Source: Bacillus sp. AFS059628 (GTDB lineage Bacteria; Bacillota; Bacilli; Bacillales; Bacillaceae_G). From it: a stretch of DNA of 64,000 nucleotides. Location: assembly GCF_002571225.1 (NCBI RefSeq), contig NZ_NVEC01000008.1, positions 126,852 to 190,851 of the forward strand. The letters run 5' to 3'. Of this stretch, positions 8,385 to 16,333 are shown piece after piece. The position numbers and the translations under genes are program-made. The notes beneath the pieces are model-generated. The model saw only the letters and a program-made list of their open reading frames with translations, made no database searches and was not told the DNA's origin. Numbering within the stretch: the first letter of the stretch is position 1; each line of letters starts with the position of its first letter.

Positions 8385-8418
8385 GAAAAGGACCCTACCA
8401 AATATGGTAAGGGTCCTC
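8385..8418 (-). terminator. Riboswitch-associated intrinsic terminator
   Basis: An imperfect GGACCCTTACC / GGTAGGGTCC stem followed on the minus strand by TTTTC, between the aptamer and the DUF1232 ribosome site. This is the expected expression platform: ligand binding should prevent its formation. Confidence 0.75.
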
Positions 8419-8439
8419 AAAAAGACAGAAAGGGGCCTT

Positions 8440-8540
8440 TACCATTGCTGGTAAAGGTCTCACTAACAACGAAACGTTGCCAATAAAGCCGAGGGTTTCT
8501 CCCTGTAATGACGACTTTATTGTAATAAGTTACTCCCCTT
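8440..8540 (-). ncRNA. yybP-ykoY (manganese) riboswitch aptamer
   Basis: On the minus strand the leader begins GGGGAGTA (8538-8531). It continues with AAAGTCGTCA, a small hairpin, CGGCTTTATTGGCAAC and GTGAGACCTTTACC. These are the invariant blocks of the yybP-ykoY aptamer, which senses Mn2+, and they appear in the correct order. A terminator hairpin follows, then DUF1232-dedA. I have not computed a covariance score. Confidence 0.82.
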
Positions 8541-8697
8541 TATACACAATTTTATACACTCACATTAAAATATTTCAGAGGGCTTGTCAATATATTTTAT
8601 ATCCCATTCCCTTTCGTAAAAAACAAAAAACGTATAGGAAATTTCTTACTATCTCATAATATACATAACCATTTTTGAACGAAAGGAGATGTTTCAT

Positions 8698-9510
8698 TTG
8701 CATACCGTCTGGAAAGGTGCACTTTCACTTGGACTATTAAATATAGGAATTAAACTATACAGTGCCGTAGAAGAAAACGATATAAAATTTTTAAGCCTCC
8801 ATAAAGAATGCTTAACACCTATTAAATATAAAAAATTTGCTCCTGATTGTACGGATGAAGAAATTGATGATACAGATATTGTAAAAGCCTATGAATATGC
8901 ACCCCATAAATACATTATTATGGATGAAAAAGAATTAGCTGAGTTGCAAAAAGCTCACGAACCACGATCCATTCGTATTATATCTTTTATCCAAAATAAC
9001 GAAATCGATTCTGTTCTTTATGACCGTTCTTATTTTATAGGCCCTACCCCAGGACATGAAAAATCCTATTTATTATTAAAAGAAGCTCTTGAACGTACAA
9101 ATAAACTTGGGCTTATTCATATTTCTATTAGAAAAAAACAACATTTAGCTATTATCCGTAACTTTGAAGATGGACTGATGTTACAAACCATTCACTATCC
9201 TAATGAAATTCGCGATATAACAAATATACCTAACTTACCAAGTAACGAAAATTATCCTATCCAAAAACAAGAACTCACCGCAGCAATTAATTTAATCCAC
9301 CACCTTACAAATCCTTTTGAACAAGAAATGTATACAGATGAATATAAAGAAGCCCTTACCGAATTAATCGAGAATAAAATTGAACAACAAGAAAAAACTG
9401 AAACAATCTCTCCAGCTCCGAACATCATTAATATTATGGAGACATTACAGGCAAGCATTGAACAAGCAAAAATAAAAAGAGACAATAAAACAGAAAAAGA
9501 GGCCAAATAA
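8698..9510 (+). CDS. ku: Ku protein, non-homologous end joining
   Basis: A 270-residue bacterial Ku homologue that should homodimerise around DNA double-strand ends and recruit ligase D, typically protecting spores. The N-terminus HTVWKGALSLGLLNIGIKLYSA is the conserved Ku core opening. CTDEEIDDTDIVKAYEY and YFIGPTPGHEKSY also match the family. The C-terminal tail is charged and lysine-rich. TTG at 8698 has AAGGAGATG six nt upstream. The ATG at 8689 overlaps that ribosome site. No ligD gene is adjacent or elsewhere in the window. Confidence 0.92.
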   Translation: MHTVWKGALSLGLLNIGIKLYSAVEENDIKFLSLHKECLTPIKYKKFAPDCTDEEIDDTDIVKAYEYAPHKYIIMDEKELAELQKAHEPRSIRIISFIQNNEIDSVLYDRSYFIGPTPGHEKSYLLLKEALERTNKLGLIHISIRKKQHLAIIRNFEDGLMLQTIHYPNEIRDITNIPNLPSNENYPIQKQELTAAINLIHHLTNPFEQEMYTDEYKEALTELIENKIEQQEKTETISPAPNIINIMETLQASIEQAKIKRDNKTEKEAK

Positions 9511-9528
9511 AATTGACCTCTTTTTTCT
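9494..9528. terminator. Bidirectional terminator after ku
   Basis: Stem AAAGAGG-CCAA / TTG-A-CCTCTTT followed by T6, between the convergent ku and DUF2935 genes. Confidence 0.7.
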
Positions 9529-10308
9529 TTAAAGCGGATTACATTTCGGCATTTCAAGTCCAGACGATTGAGCTAGTTTTAATAAGTAGTAACATTCCTC
9601 TCTTGCCATATGATCTGCCATTCTAGCTGATAATACACTTAATACTTCATTCGATAACTCGAGCTCTTCCACTTCATGTAAAAAATGCGAAAATAGTTTC
9701 AATTCAAGTGAAACATCTTTTGTAAACTTCTTTAATGCTGGAAAATGATGAAGCTCCGTTCGTAAATATCCAGTCATCTCAACTGCCTTTAAGTAAAATT
9801 GTTCAAAATGCTTCGTAAATTCTTCGCTTTTCTCTTTCAATCTTTTTTCAACAAGATCTAGCCCACCAGAAATAGAACCCGCATGACCAGCCGCATCCGT
9901 TAACCAAACGAGATGATAATGCAATTCATGAAAAACAGGCGGAACTTCCCCTTTCTTCAGAAACTCTAAAACTGTTATATACTCTTCCACTTCGTTTACC
10001 ATATGATTAATAAAAGTTGGCGTAAAATGAATCGTAATTTTCCCTTCCAACTGCTTCTGTATAATATTTAATTTAAACGCCCGAATTTCCTTAGCAGCTT
10101 GTTCAGCCTCTTTTGAGAATGCCATCAGATTTACATTCCGAACTTTATTTAACAAATTCGTAAATGTTTCAACAAAGTAAGTAGCTTTCTTTATATCCTC
10201 TTTTTCCTTCGGAGCTAATGCATCCAGTAAAAATTGTGCATGATCAGTAAGTACCTTTAGCCAAAATTGATGCTCAAACAACGCACTTTCTTCATAATTT
10301 CTCTCCAC
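9529..10308 (-). CDS. DUF2935 domain protein
   Basis: A 259-residue, largely helical soluble protein resembling the DUF2935 family found in spore-formers. Two similar helical halves each carry spaced His and Glu residues: EHQFWLKVLTDHAQFLLD near the start and HMAREECYYLLKLA near the end. This suggests a four-helix metal-binding fold, but that is inference. The start is the GTG at 10308 behind GGAGGGG. It lies 14 nt downstream of the VOC gene, probably as an operon. Function unknown. Confidence 0.8.
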   Translation of the reverse strand: MERNYEESALFEHQFWLKVLTDHAQFLLDALAPKEKEDIKKATYFVETFTNLLNKVRNVNLMAFSKEAEQAAKEIRAFKLNIIQKQLEGKITIHFTPTFINHMVNEVEEYITVLEFLKKGEVPPVFHELHYHLVWLTDAAGHAGSISGGLDLVEKRLKEKSEEFTKHFEQFYLKAVEMTGYLRTELHHFPALKKFTKDVSLELKLFSHFLHEVEELELSNEVLSVLSARMADHMAREECYYLLKLAQSSGLEMPKCNPL

Positions 10309-10322
10309 TAAATCCCCTCCGT

Positions 10323-10691
10323 CTATTCACCCTTCTCTACCACTTGAAGTTTATATCCATCCGGGTCTTGTACTACAATACTTTTCTCACTTTCTTTTTC
10401 TGTATATGCGATTTTATAAAATACTAACCTCTTCTTTACATTCTCTATGTTAGAAATTGAAAACGTTAGAACATCAACTGAGTCCGTAACACTCTTCTCA
10501 CGCCCGCCCAAACTGCGATTCATCACAAAACTAATTCTCGTTGAATCGGTATCATACCAAACCCCTGTAATATCTAATTGCGGCCTTTCTGAACTAGGTG
10601 TTATCCCTAAAATCCCTTCATAAAAATACAGAGTTTCCTTTAAGTTCTTTACTTCCAATACAATGAATTGTTTCACAGTCTCCACATTCAT
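10323..10691 (-). CDS. VOC (glyoxalase/bleomycin resistance) family protein
   Basis: A protein of about 122 residues with the vicinal-oxygen-chelate fold pattern: beta strand FIVLEVKNL, FYEGILGI, GVWYDT, VDVLTFSI and the terminal DPDGYKLQVVEKG. VOC proteins bind a divalent metal and act as glyoxalases, dioxygenases or binding proteins. No specific substrate can be read here. A reading frame extends upstream to 10751 through a TTG without a ribosome site, and that stretch overlaps the likely cotJ promoter. I prefer the ATG at 10691, or a GTG six nt inside it, near a GGGGGG stretch. Confidence 0.75.
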   Translation of the reverse strand: MNVETVKQFIVLEVKNLKETLYFYEGILGITPSSERPQLDITGVWYDTDSTRISFVMNRSLGGREKSVTDSVDVLTFSISNIENVKKRLVFYKIAYTEKESEKSIVVQDPDGYKLQVVEKGE

Positions 10692-10721
10692 TCCCCCCGT
10701 ACCTATTACTTTTTTATATGT

Positions 10722-10752
10722 GTCATAAATGCTCATTATGTCTGAATACAAT
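10722..10752 (+). promoter_or_regulatory. Candidate sigma-E promoter of cotJABC
   Basis: TCATAAAT (-35-like) and GAATACAAT (-10-like, close to the sigma-E consensus CATACANT) are separated by about 14-15 nt, and lie about 30 nt upstream of cotJA. CotJ genes are sigma-E controlled in B. subtilis. Confidence 0.45.
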
Positions 10753-10784
10753 ACGTAGTAATGAACATGTAAGGAGGTTTATTC

Positions 10785-11000
10785 GTGAATAAATATATGA
10801 GATCATTTGTGCCCTATCATAGCCCTCTCGATCCTTGTCCTCCTATCGGAAAAAAATATTATTCTACTCCTCCTAATTTATTTTTAGGCTTTCAACCGCC
10901 AAACTTACCGCAATTCACGCCAAAAGAAGCACTCCAAAAAGGGACTTTATGGCCTGTTTTTTATGACTATTATGAAAATCCTTATAAAAAAGGGCGGTGA
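10785..11000 (+). CDS. cotJA: Spore coat protein CotJA
   Basis: A 71-residue, proline- and tyrosine-rich small coat protein (PPIGKKYYSTPPNLFLGFQPPNLPQF), the first gene of the cotJ operon. The GTG start follows AAGGAGG with 8-nt spacing. In B. subtilis CotJA and CotJC interact and are incorporated into the coat of mother-cell origin. The stop overlaps the next start. Confidence 0.92.
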   Translation: MNKYMRSFVPYHSPLDPCPPIGKKYYSTPPNLFLGFQPPNLPQFTPKEALQKGTLWPVFYDYYENPYKKGR

Positions 11001-11272
11001 CTACTGACGTGACTCAATCGCTACCAGAAGAATATTATCAGCTGTTACTGGAGCTTCAAGAACTAGACTTTGTACTAGTCGAACTCACTCTTTATTTAGA
11101 TACACATCCAGATGACACCGCTGCTATTAATCAATTTAATGACTTTTCCTATAAACGGAGAGTATTAAAACAAAAGATGGAAGAAAAATACGGGCCACTC
11201 CAGCAGTTTGGAAATAGCTATTCTAATGCCCCTTGGGAATGGAGCAAAGGTCCTTGGCCATGGCAAATATAA
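10997..11272 (+). CDS. cotJB: Spore coat protein CotJB
   Basis: A 91-residue acidic helical protein (PEEYYQLLLELQELDFVLVELTLYLDTHPDD) typical of CotJB, ending in a Trp/Pro-rich tail (APWEWSKGPWPWQI). Its GTG start overlaps the cotJA stop by 4 nt, indicating translational coupling. A second GTG lies four codons inside. Second gene of cotJABC, expected in the mother cell. Confidence 0.92.
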   Translation: MTTDVTQSLPEEYYQLLLELQELDFVLVELTLYLDTHPDDTAAINQFNDFSYKRRVLKQKMEEKYGPLQQFGNSYSNAPWEWSKGPWPWQI

Positions 11273-11284
11273 AGGAGAGAAACT

Positions 11285-11854
11285 ATGTGGATTTATGAAA
11301 AGAAATTACAATACCCCGTTAAAGTGGGAACTTGCAATCCAGCACTTGCAAAATTATTAATTGAGCAATATGGCGGTGCAGATGGAGAATTAGCTGCTGC
11401 ACTCCGTTACTTAAATCAACGTTATACAATTCCTGATAAAGTCATTGGTCTCCTTACTGATATTGGTACAGAAGAATTTGCACATCTTGAAATGATTGCT
11501 ACGATGGTTTATAAGCTGACGAAAGATGCGACTCCTGAACAAATGAAAGCTGCTGGTCTTGACCCTCATTACGCTGATCATGATAGTGCACTTCACTACC
11601 ATAACGCTGCTGGTGTTCCATTTACTGCAACCTATATACAAGCTAAAGGTGATCCAATTGCCGATCTATATGAGGATATTGCGGCTGAAGAAAAAGCACG
11701 CGCAACATATCAATGGCTTATTAACTTATCAGATGATCCAGATATAAATGACAGCCTACGCTTCTTACGTGAACGAGAAATTGTCCATTCACAACGTTTC
11801 CGAGAAGCGGTAGAAATTTTAAAAGAAGAACGTGATAAAAAAATATTTTTTTAA
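11285..11854 (+). CDS. cotJC: Spore coat protein CotJC, manganese-catalase-like
   Basis: A 189-residue ferritin-like protein of the Mn-catalase family, located in the spore coat. The four-helix bundle contains the di-metal ligands in GTEEFAHLEMI (about residues 59-69) and EEKARATYQWL plus REREIVHSQRF in the C-terminal half. The start ATG follows AAAGGAGAG. Third gene of the cotJ operon, ended by a hairpin. Catalase activity is plausible from the family but not shown by sequence alone. Confidence 0.93.
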   Translation: MWIYEKKLQYPVKVGTCNPALAKLLIEQYGGADGELAAALRYLNQRYTIPDKVIGLLTDIGTEEFAHLEMIATMVYKLTKDATPEQMKAAGLDPHYADHDSALHYHNAAGVPFTATYIQAKGDPIADLYEDIAAEEKARATYQWLINLSDDPDINDSLRFLREREIVHSQRFREAVEILKEERDKKIFF

Positions 11855-11886
11855 AACACGTATCCTAGCGGTATGTGTTTTTTTAC
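11854..11886 (+). terminator. Terminator of cotJABC
   Basis: Stem AACACGTATCC / GGTATGTGTT followed by T7, directly after the cotJC stop. Confidence 0.8.
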
Positions 11887-11955
11887 GTTTAAAGTTAAAT
11901 CCTTCCTATTAAACATATAAATAGTATATTTATTCGATTTAATGCATTATTTTTT

Positions 11956-11970
11956 AATTTTTTCAAAATT
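11956..11970. promoter_or_regulatory. Candidate CodY box upstream of brnQ
   Basis: AATTTTTTCAAAATT matches the CodY consensus AATTTTCWGAAAATT at 13 of 15 positions, about 100 nt before brnQ. CodY, which senses branched-chain amino acids and GTP, would be a logical regulator. Confidence 0.35.
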
Positions 11971-12071
11971 CCCTATTGCTTTCTAGTCATCAGACCTTTA
12001 AAATAGTAACAGTTACTCGACAAATTGTTTGAATTTTCGACAAAAATACTCATTAGGAGGATTTTCTTTAT

Positions 12072-13388
12072 ATGCGTACAATTTTAAAACCAGCGCAAAT
12101 ACTCTCGATTAGTTTATTGCTATTCGCAGTTTTCTTCGGTGCTGGTAATATGATTTTCCCGCCCCTTCTCGGTCTTTCTTCCGGAGAAAATATGTGGGTT
12201 TCCATTACAGGATTTATTATTACAGACGTCGGTTTATCTTTACTAGCTATCGTCGCTGTTGCCCTTGCCGGTGGTAGTTTTAACACGTTAGCAAGCCGTG
12301 TTCATCCAAAATTCGCAGCAGTATTCGCTATCATTATTTATCTTTCAATCGGCCCACTATTTGTTATTCCACGAACTGGATCTGTATCTTACGAAATTGG
12401 GATTGCACCACTTTTCCCGGACCAATGGTACTCTATGTTAATCTTTAGTGCAATTTTCTTTACAGTTGTCTACTTCTTATCATTAAATCCATCAAAATTA
12501 GTAGATCATATCGGAAAAATATTAACGCCAATTTTACTTGGAATTATTGCAATTATGGCAACAAAAGCGATTCTTTCACCAGGAACGTTTACAGAACCTG
12601 TTGGTGACTATAAAGAAATCCCATTTTTCAAAGGATTTCTTGAAGGATTTTTAACGTTAGATGCAATTGGAGCACTTGTATTATCAACGATTGTTGTAAA
12701 TGCAATTCGCCAAAACGGGATACAAGAGAAGAAATCAATTGCGAAATATACAATTATTTGCGGTAGCATTGCAGCTCTATTTTTAACACTTGTTTATTTC
12801 TTACTCGGTTATATCGGTGCTTCAAACGGCAACTTAGGGCAATTCGAGAACGGTGGTCAACTATTAGCTACTGTTATGTACCAATTCTTTGGGACAAGCG
12901 GTAATGTTTTATTAAGTATCGCCATCATCTTCGCTTGTTTAACAACAGCAATCGGCGTTGTAAGTGCATTCGCCAACTATTTTGCAACAGTACTAACGAA
13001 CGTTTCTTACAAAAAGCTCGTACTATACGTTTGTATTTTTAGCTTCGTGGTTTCAAACTTAGGATTAAGTTTATTAATCAAAATTACATTACCTGTATTA
13101 ATTATTTTATATCCAATTACGATCATTTTAATTTTCGTATCATTTATTGATAAATATACGAAACGTAAACCTTCTGTCTACATCGGAGCAATGATCGCAG
13201 CATTCATTATTAGCTGTATTCATGCACTTGATAATGTGGAATTGATACCAGGTTTTATCACTAATATCGTACACACTATTCCGTTTTATAACTTAGGAAT
13301 CGGCTGGATTATTCCAGCAATCATAGGTGGTATAATCGGATACTATATTCCGCAAACAGAAGCTGAAGGTGAAGTTTCTACAAAATAA
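12072..13388 (+). CDS. brnQ: Branched-chain amino acid transport system II carrier BrnQ
   Basis: A 438-residue Na+-coupled leucine/isoleucine/valine carrier of the LIVCS family. It opens with LLFAVFFGAGNMIFPPLLG, the diagnostic first helix, followed by about 12 membrane segments. It contains VIPRTGSVSYE and LTLDAIGALVLSTIVVNAI, both typical of BrnQ. The start ATG follows AGGAGG. It is a single-gene unit ended by a long hairpin shared with the convergent permease genes. B. cereus group genomes carry several brnQ copies, so this is one paralogue. Confidence 0.93.
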   Translation: MRTILKPAQILSISLLLFAVFFGAGNMIFPPLLGLSSGENMWVSITGFIITDVGLSLLAIVAVALAGGSFNTLASRVHPKFAAVFAIIIYLSIGPLFVIPRTGSVSYEIGIAPLFPDQWYSMLIFSAIFFTVVYFLSLNPSKLVDHIGKILTPILLGIIAIMATKAILSPGTFTEPVGDYKEIPFFKGFLEGFLTLDAIGALVLSTIVVNAIRQNGIQEKKSIAKYTIICGSIAALFLTLVYFLLGYIGASNGNLGQFENGGQLLATVMYQFFGTSGNVLLSIAIIFACLTTAIGVVSAFANYFATVLTNVSYKKLVLYVCIFSFVVSNLGLSLLIKITLPVLIILYPITIILIFVSFIDKYTKRKPSVYIGAMIAAFIISCIHALDNVELIPGFITNIVHTIPFYNLGIGWIIPAIIGGIIGYYIPQTEAEGEVSTK

Positions 13389-13389
13389 A

Positions 13390-13428
13390 GAAAAGAAGCA
13401 AGCATGAAATACATGCTTGCTTCTTTTC
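13390..13428. terminator. Bidirectional terminator brnQ / ABC permeases
   Basis: A perfect 17-bp stem (GAAAAGAAGCAAGCATG and its complement) with a 5-nt loop. Its right arm reaches the last codons of the convergent permease gene. Confidence 0.88.
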
Positions 13429-14431
13429 ACATCGTATGTTTAAAAGTAAATAACTCTTCTTTTGACTGCACAGCAGATTGTTCCTCTTCTACAACGTCCT
13501 TCTTTATCTCTCCTCCTAACCTGACTTTCATCATCGCCTCTTCGATACTTTTTACAATCATATTTCCTGAAAAAATAGTAAATCCAAAAAATGTAATCGG
13601 AACGAGAGGGATCCACGGATTCACTGTTAATGACCTAAAGTATACTCCAATTAAACCTGACCATTCATGCGTATAAGATTCCACCTCTTTTATTTGTCCA
13701 CCAAACATTACAGTCCCACCAAAGAACACTTCAAGTAATCCTAAGTGCAGTAAAATAGTAAGAGTCTGCGTAAACTGCTGAAGAAATACGAGTATAAACG
13801 GCATATAAAGATGCGGAAAAAGATGTTTTATAACAATATGTCTTCTCGATCCACCTAATATGCGCGCGGCATCAACAAATTCTTCCGTTCGCAATTTACG
13901 AACTTCCTTCGCAACATACAGTGCAATAACTGGCATTACAAGCAGTACAAGTAATACCACTTGAAACGAAGCCCTTTCAAAAAAGGTTGTTGTCTCCTCT
14001 CCGCTTCCAAATGCATTTGCAGATTGAAGAAAAAAATACGCAATCATAACTGTCGGAATAACTGTAAAACTATCAAAGAAAGCCTCAATTTTTGAAAATC
14101 CTCTTTTTATATACGTTCCGAGTACGACACCGAAAAACACACCTATTACCATTCTAAGTGCCGCAATTAAAATAGATATACCAATCGTCCACTTCGCGCC
14201 CTCAATGACTAAATGTAACAAGTCATACCCTTTCCGGTCTGTCCCGAGTAAAAATTGTAATGAAGGTGGAAACGGTGGCACTTGTGGATTTTCATCCGCA
14301 TCATATTGCAATGTAACTTGTCTAATATGTCCATCATTCCATAACGTATTTCCGATGCTCAAAAGAACTAATAGGAGAAGAAACCCAATGCTTATCCAAA
14401 ATCTTTTATCACGTTTTATATACGTCCACAT
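13427..14431 (-). CDS. ABC transporter permease, OppC/DppC-like
   Basis: A 334-residue inner permease of the peptide/nickel (Opp/Dpp) ABC type. An N-terminal membrane anchor (WISIGFLLLLVLLSIGN) precedes a soluble stretch containing FLLGTDRKGYDLL, typical of DppC proteins, then the BPD_transp_1 domain. The ATPase-coupling EAA loop is VDAARILGGSRRHIVIKH. The hydrophilic C-terminal tail is Glu-rich. It lies 1 nt downstream of its partner permease. No ATPase or binding protein gene is next to the pair, so the transporter must borrow these from elsewhere. Substrate unknown. Confidence 0.85.
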   Translation of the reverse strand: MWTYIKRDKRFWISIGFLLLLVLLSIGNTLWNDGHIRQVTLQYDADENPQVPPFPPSLQFLLGTDRKGYDLLHLVIEGAKWTIGISILIAALRMVIGVFFGVVLGTYIKRGFSKIEAFFDSFTVIPTVMIAYFFLQSANAFGSGEETTTFFERASFQVVLLVLLVMPVIALYVAKEVRKLRTEEFVDAARILGGSRRHIVIKHLFPHLYMPFILVFLQQFTQTLTILLHLGLLEVFFGGTVMFGGQIKEVESYTHEWSGLIGVYFRSLTVNPWIPLVPITFFGFTIFSGNMIVKSIEEAMMKVRLGGEIKKDVVEEEQSAVQSKEELFTFKHTM

Positions 14432-14432
14432 A

Positions 14433-15299
14433 TTATAATCTCTCCTTCATCGCAGCCGGAATGAGATAATGAAACAATTTAAATAAAATAAAAATCGGAA
14501 TATATATAAGAAGCACACTAACGATGAAAACCTCAACTCTAATACCGAAATAAGATTTCAAAAACATAAAAATACCACCCGTATTAAAAATCCATTCTAT
14601 AATATATAAATTAGATAACATAAAAAAGATATTCGTTTTCGCAAAGAATAATGTACTAAGCAACACATTTCGTAAAATATGACGATTTAAAATATGAAAG
14701 CGCCCCAGCCCTTTCGCCTTAGCAAATAGTACATAATCTTTTTCTAGTTCATTTTCAAAACGAAGCACGACCATTTTTACAAACATAATCGTAGTCGGGA
14801 TGCTCAAACACAATATTGGCAACCCCCTAATCGACTCGCCTCCAATTGAAGCAATTTGAAAAGGTAAAAAACCTGTTTGTTTAAAAAACCATACAACTAA
14901 AATTTGTGATACTAAAATAAGAAGGATATCTGGAATGGATTCTAGGAAGATAAGAAATGATTTAATTCGATGTTGTATACGTGGTGAACTACTCATAATT
15001 ACATAAACAATACAAAATGCTACAAATAATGAAATGAAAAAAGCAGCTAAAAATATAACAATTGTTTCTTTATAATGGACAAACAACTGTGGAAATAAAA
15101 ATTTATCTCCCACATATTTAAAATTGGAGATGTCCATTAAATTCACAAACACTTCTTGTAAACTCTTTATGTACTGTGATGCATGCAGCTCAAATCCATA
15201 AAATAGTTTCGGCAATGTCCCTAAACAAATAATACCCAAAATCGAAATAAGAAATTGAAACGTCACTTCCATCCCATTCAAAAATACTTTTTTGACCAT
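14433..15299 (-). CDS. ABC transporter permease, OppB/DppB-like
   Basis: A 288-residue membrane permease that should pair with the downstream OppC-like subunit. About six hydrophobic segments and an EAA-type loop (FAKAKGLGRFHILNRHILRN) place it in the BPD_transp_1 family. It diverges from classical OppB in the N-terminal half, with a non-consensus periplasmic region after the first helix. First gene of a two-gene unit. It lacks any cognate ATPase or solute-binding gene nearby, so substrate cannot be guessed. Confidence 0.8.
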   Translation of the reverse strand: MVKKVFLNGMEVTFQFLISILGIICLGTLPKLFYGFELHASQYIKSLQEVFVNLMDISNFKYVGDKFLFPQLFVHYKETIVIFLAAFFISLFVAFCIVYVIMSSSPRIQHRIKSFLIFLESIPDILLILVSQILVVWFFKQTGFLPFQIASIGGESIRGLPILCLSIPTTIMFVKMVVLRFENELEKDYVLFAKAKGLGRFHILNRHILRNVLLSTLFFAKTNIFFMLSNLYIIEWIFNTGGIFMFLKSYFGIRVEVFIVSVLLIYIPIFILFKLFHYLIPAAMKERL

Positions 15300-15387
15300 T
15301 TTCGCCCTTCTCTCTCTATAATTTACCCCTTAATTTTATTCTTAATTTTCTGAATTGTAAATATTTAACACATGAAAAATCGCTAGG

Positions 15388-16122
15388 TTATGACCCTAAC
15401 GATTCTTTGTGTAACTGTTTTTCTCTTTTCGCAAATGGCATATATAAAATAAAACATCCAATAAGCGCAGCTATTTCTAATGAAATAATATAGTAAGGAT
15501 GCGGTCCTAACATATCAAGTAAGGAAGCTGTTTCTAGCTTATGGGCTAAAAACATATAATTACCACCTGTTTTATAATTTACAAACGAAACAATTGGAAT
15601 CAATATGTTTAAAAAGATCATCGTGCGTTTAATAGATTGTAATGTAGGACGATACCCTTCCACCCAAGTCATAAAGAGTGGCGCCCAAATGAGCAGTATA
15701 TGTGCGACAAAATATTCAATGAAACGAAAATGCGGAAAAGCATATTGCAAGTTCGGTGTTAAAATGGCTTGTGATGCACCAATAATTCCTGTGAAAAATA
15801 CAATCTCATATATGCGATAACTTTTCGTTATAATCATAATCGACGCTAATAATAAACTAATCGTACATAACTCAAACGGTAATGAAGTGGCTAGCTCAAA
15901 AATCCCTGCTTTCCACTCCCACATATGCAGTCCAATTTCACTCCCTATAAATAAAAATGCAATCGCATATCGAACCGTTATATTCCACTCATTTTGACGT
16001 AATACATCTTGGTATTGATATAAAAAAACGATTCCCACCAACATAATAAATAATATAATGGCATGTTGCCTTGAGTAGGGAATAAACGGTTTTAATGGAT
16101 GCGCACTAAAATAAGCTTCCAT
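15388..16122 (-). CDS. TIGR02206 family membrane protein (YwaF-like)
   Basis: A 244-residue integral membrane protein with about seven hydrophobic segments, resembling the conserved TIGR02206/YwaF family. Conserved-looking features are LPFELCTISLLLA (about 78-90), GIIGASQAILTPNL and GGNYMFLAHKLETASLLDMLGPHPYYI. ATG follows AGGAGGAAGG. Monocistronic between the Opp-like permeases and the divergent exporter operon. Function not established for the family. Confidence 0.82.
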   Translation of the reverse strand: MEAYFSAHPLKPFIPYSRQHAIILFIMLVGIVFLYQYQDVLRQNEWNITVRYAIAFLFIGSEIGLHMWEWKAGIFELATSLPFELCTISLLLASIMIITKSYRIYEIVFFTGIIGASQAILTPNLQYAFPHFRFIEYFVAHILLIWAPLFMTWVEGYRPTLQSIKRTMIFLNILIPIVSFVNYKTGGNYMFLAHKLETASLLDMLGPHPYYIISLEIAALIGCFILYMPFAKREKQLHKESLGS

Positions 16123-16154
16123 CTTCCTTCCTCCTCTCCTTCATACAATATTAT

Positions 16155-16256
16155 TGTAAGAAAGAAACAACGAGTCAATTCATTTGCTTACACTGGGACA
16201 AGCTCTACCTTACATTTACATATTCATACCTTACAAAACTGTAAGGTTATTGTAAG
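16155..16256. promoter_or_regulatory. Array of CTTACA/TGTAAG half-sites
   Basis: Six hexamers are visible: TGTAAG at 16155, 16240 and 16251, and CTTACA at 16187, 16209 and 16230. Spacings of 22, 21, 10 and 11 nt keep them near one face of the helix. The central pair forms a perfect 8-bp inverted repeat (ACCTTACA-aaac-TGTAAGGT, 16228-16247). The array ends just upstream of a promoter, as expected for a response-regulator activator. Confidence 0.45.
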
Positions 16257-16266
16257 CTAAAACGAT

Positions 16267-16294
16267 TTGTCAGATTCTTTACCTCTTCTATACT
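16267..16294 (+). promoter_or_regulatory. Sigma-A-type promoter of the exporter operon
   Basis: TTGTCA (16267-16272) and TATACT (16289-16294) with a 16-nt spacer, about 40 nt before the adaptor start codon. Confidence 0.55.
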
Positions 16295-16333
16295 TAATGT
16301 AGATACTAAAACGAACGAAAAGGTGATAAATAG

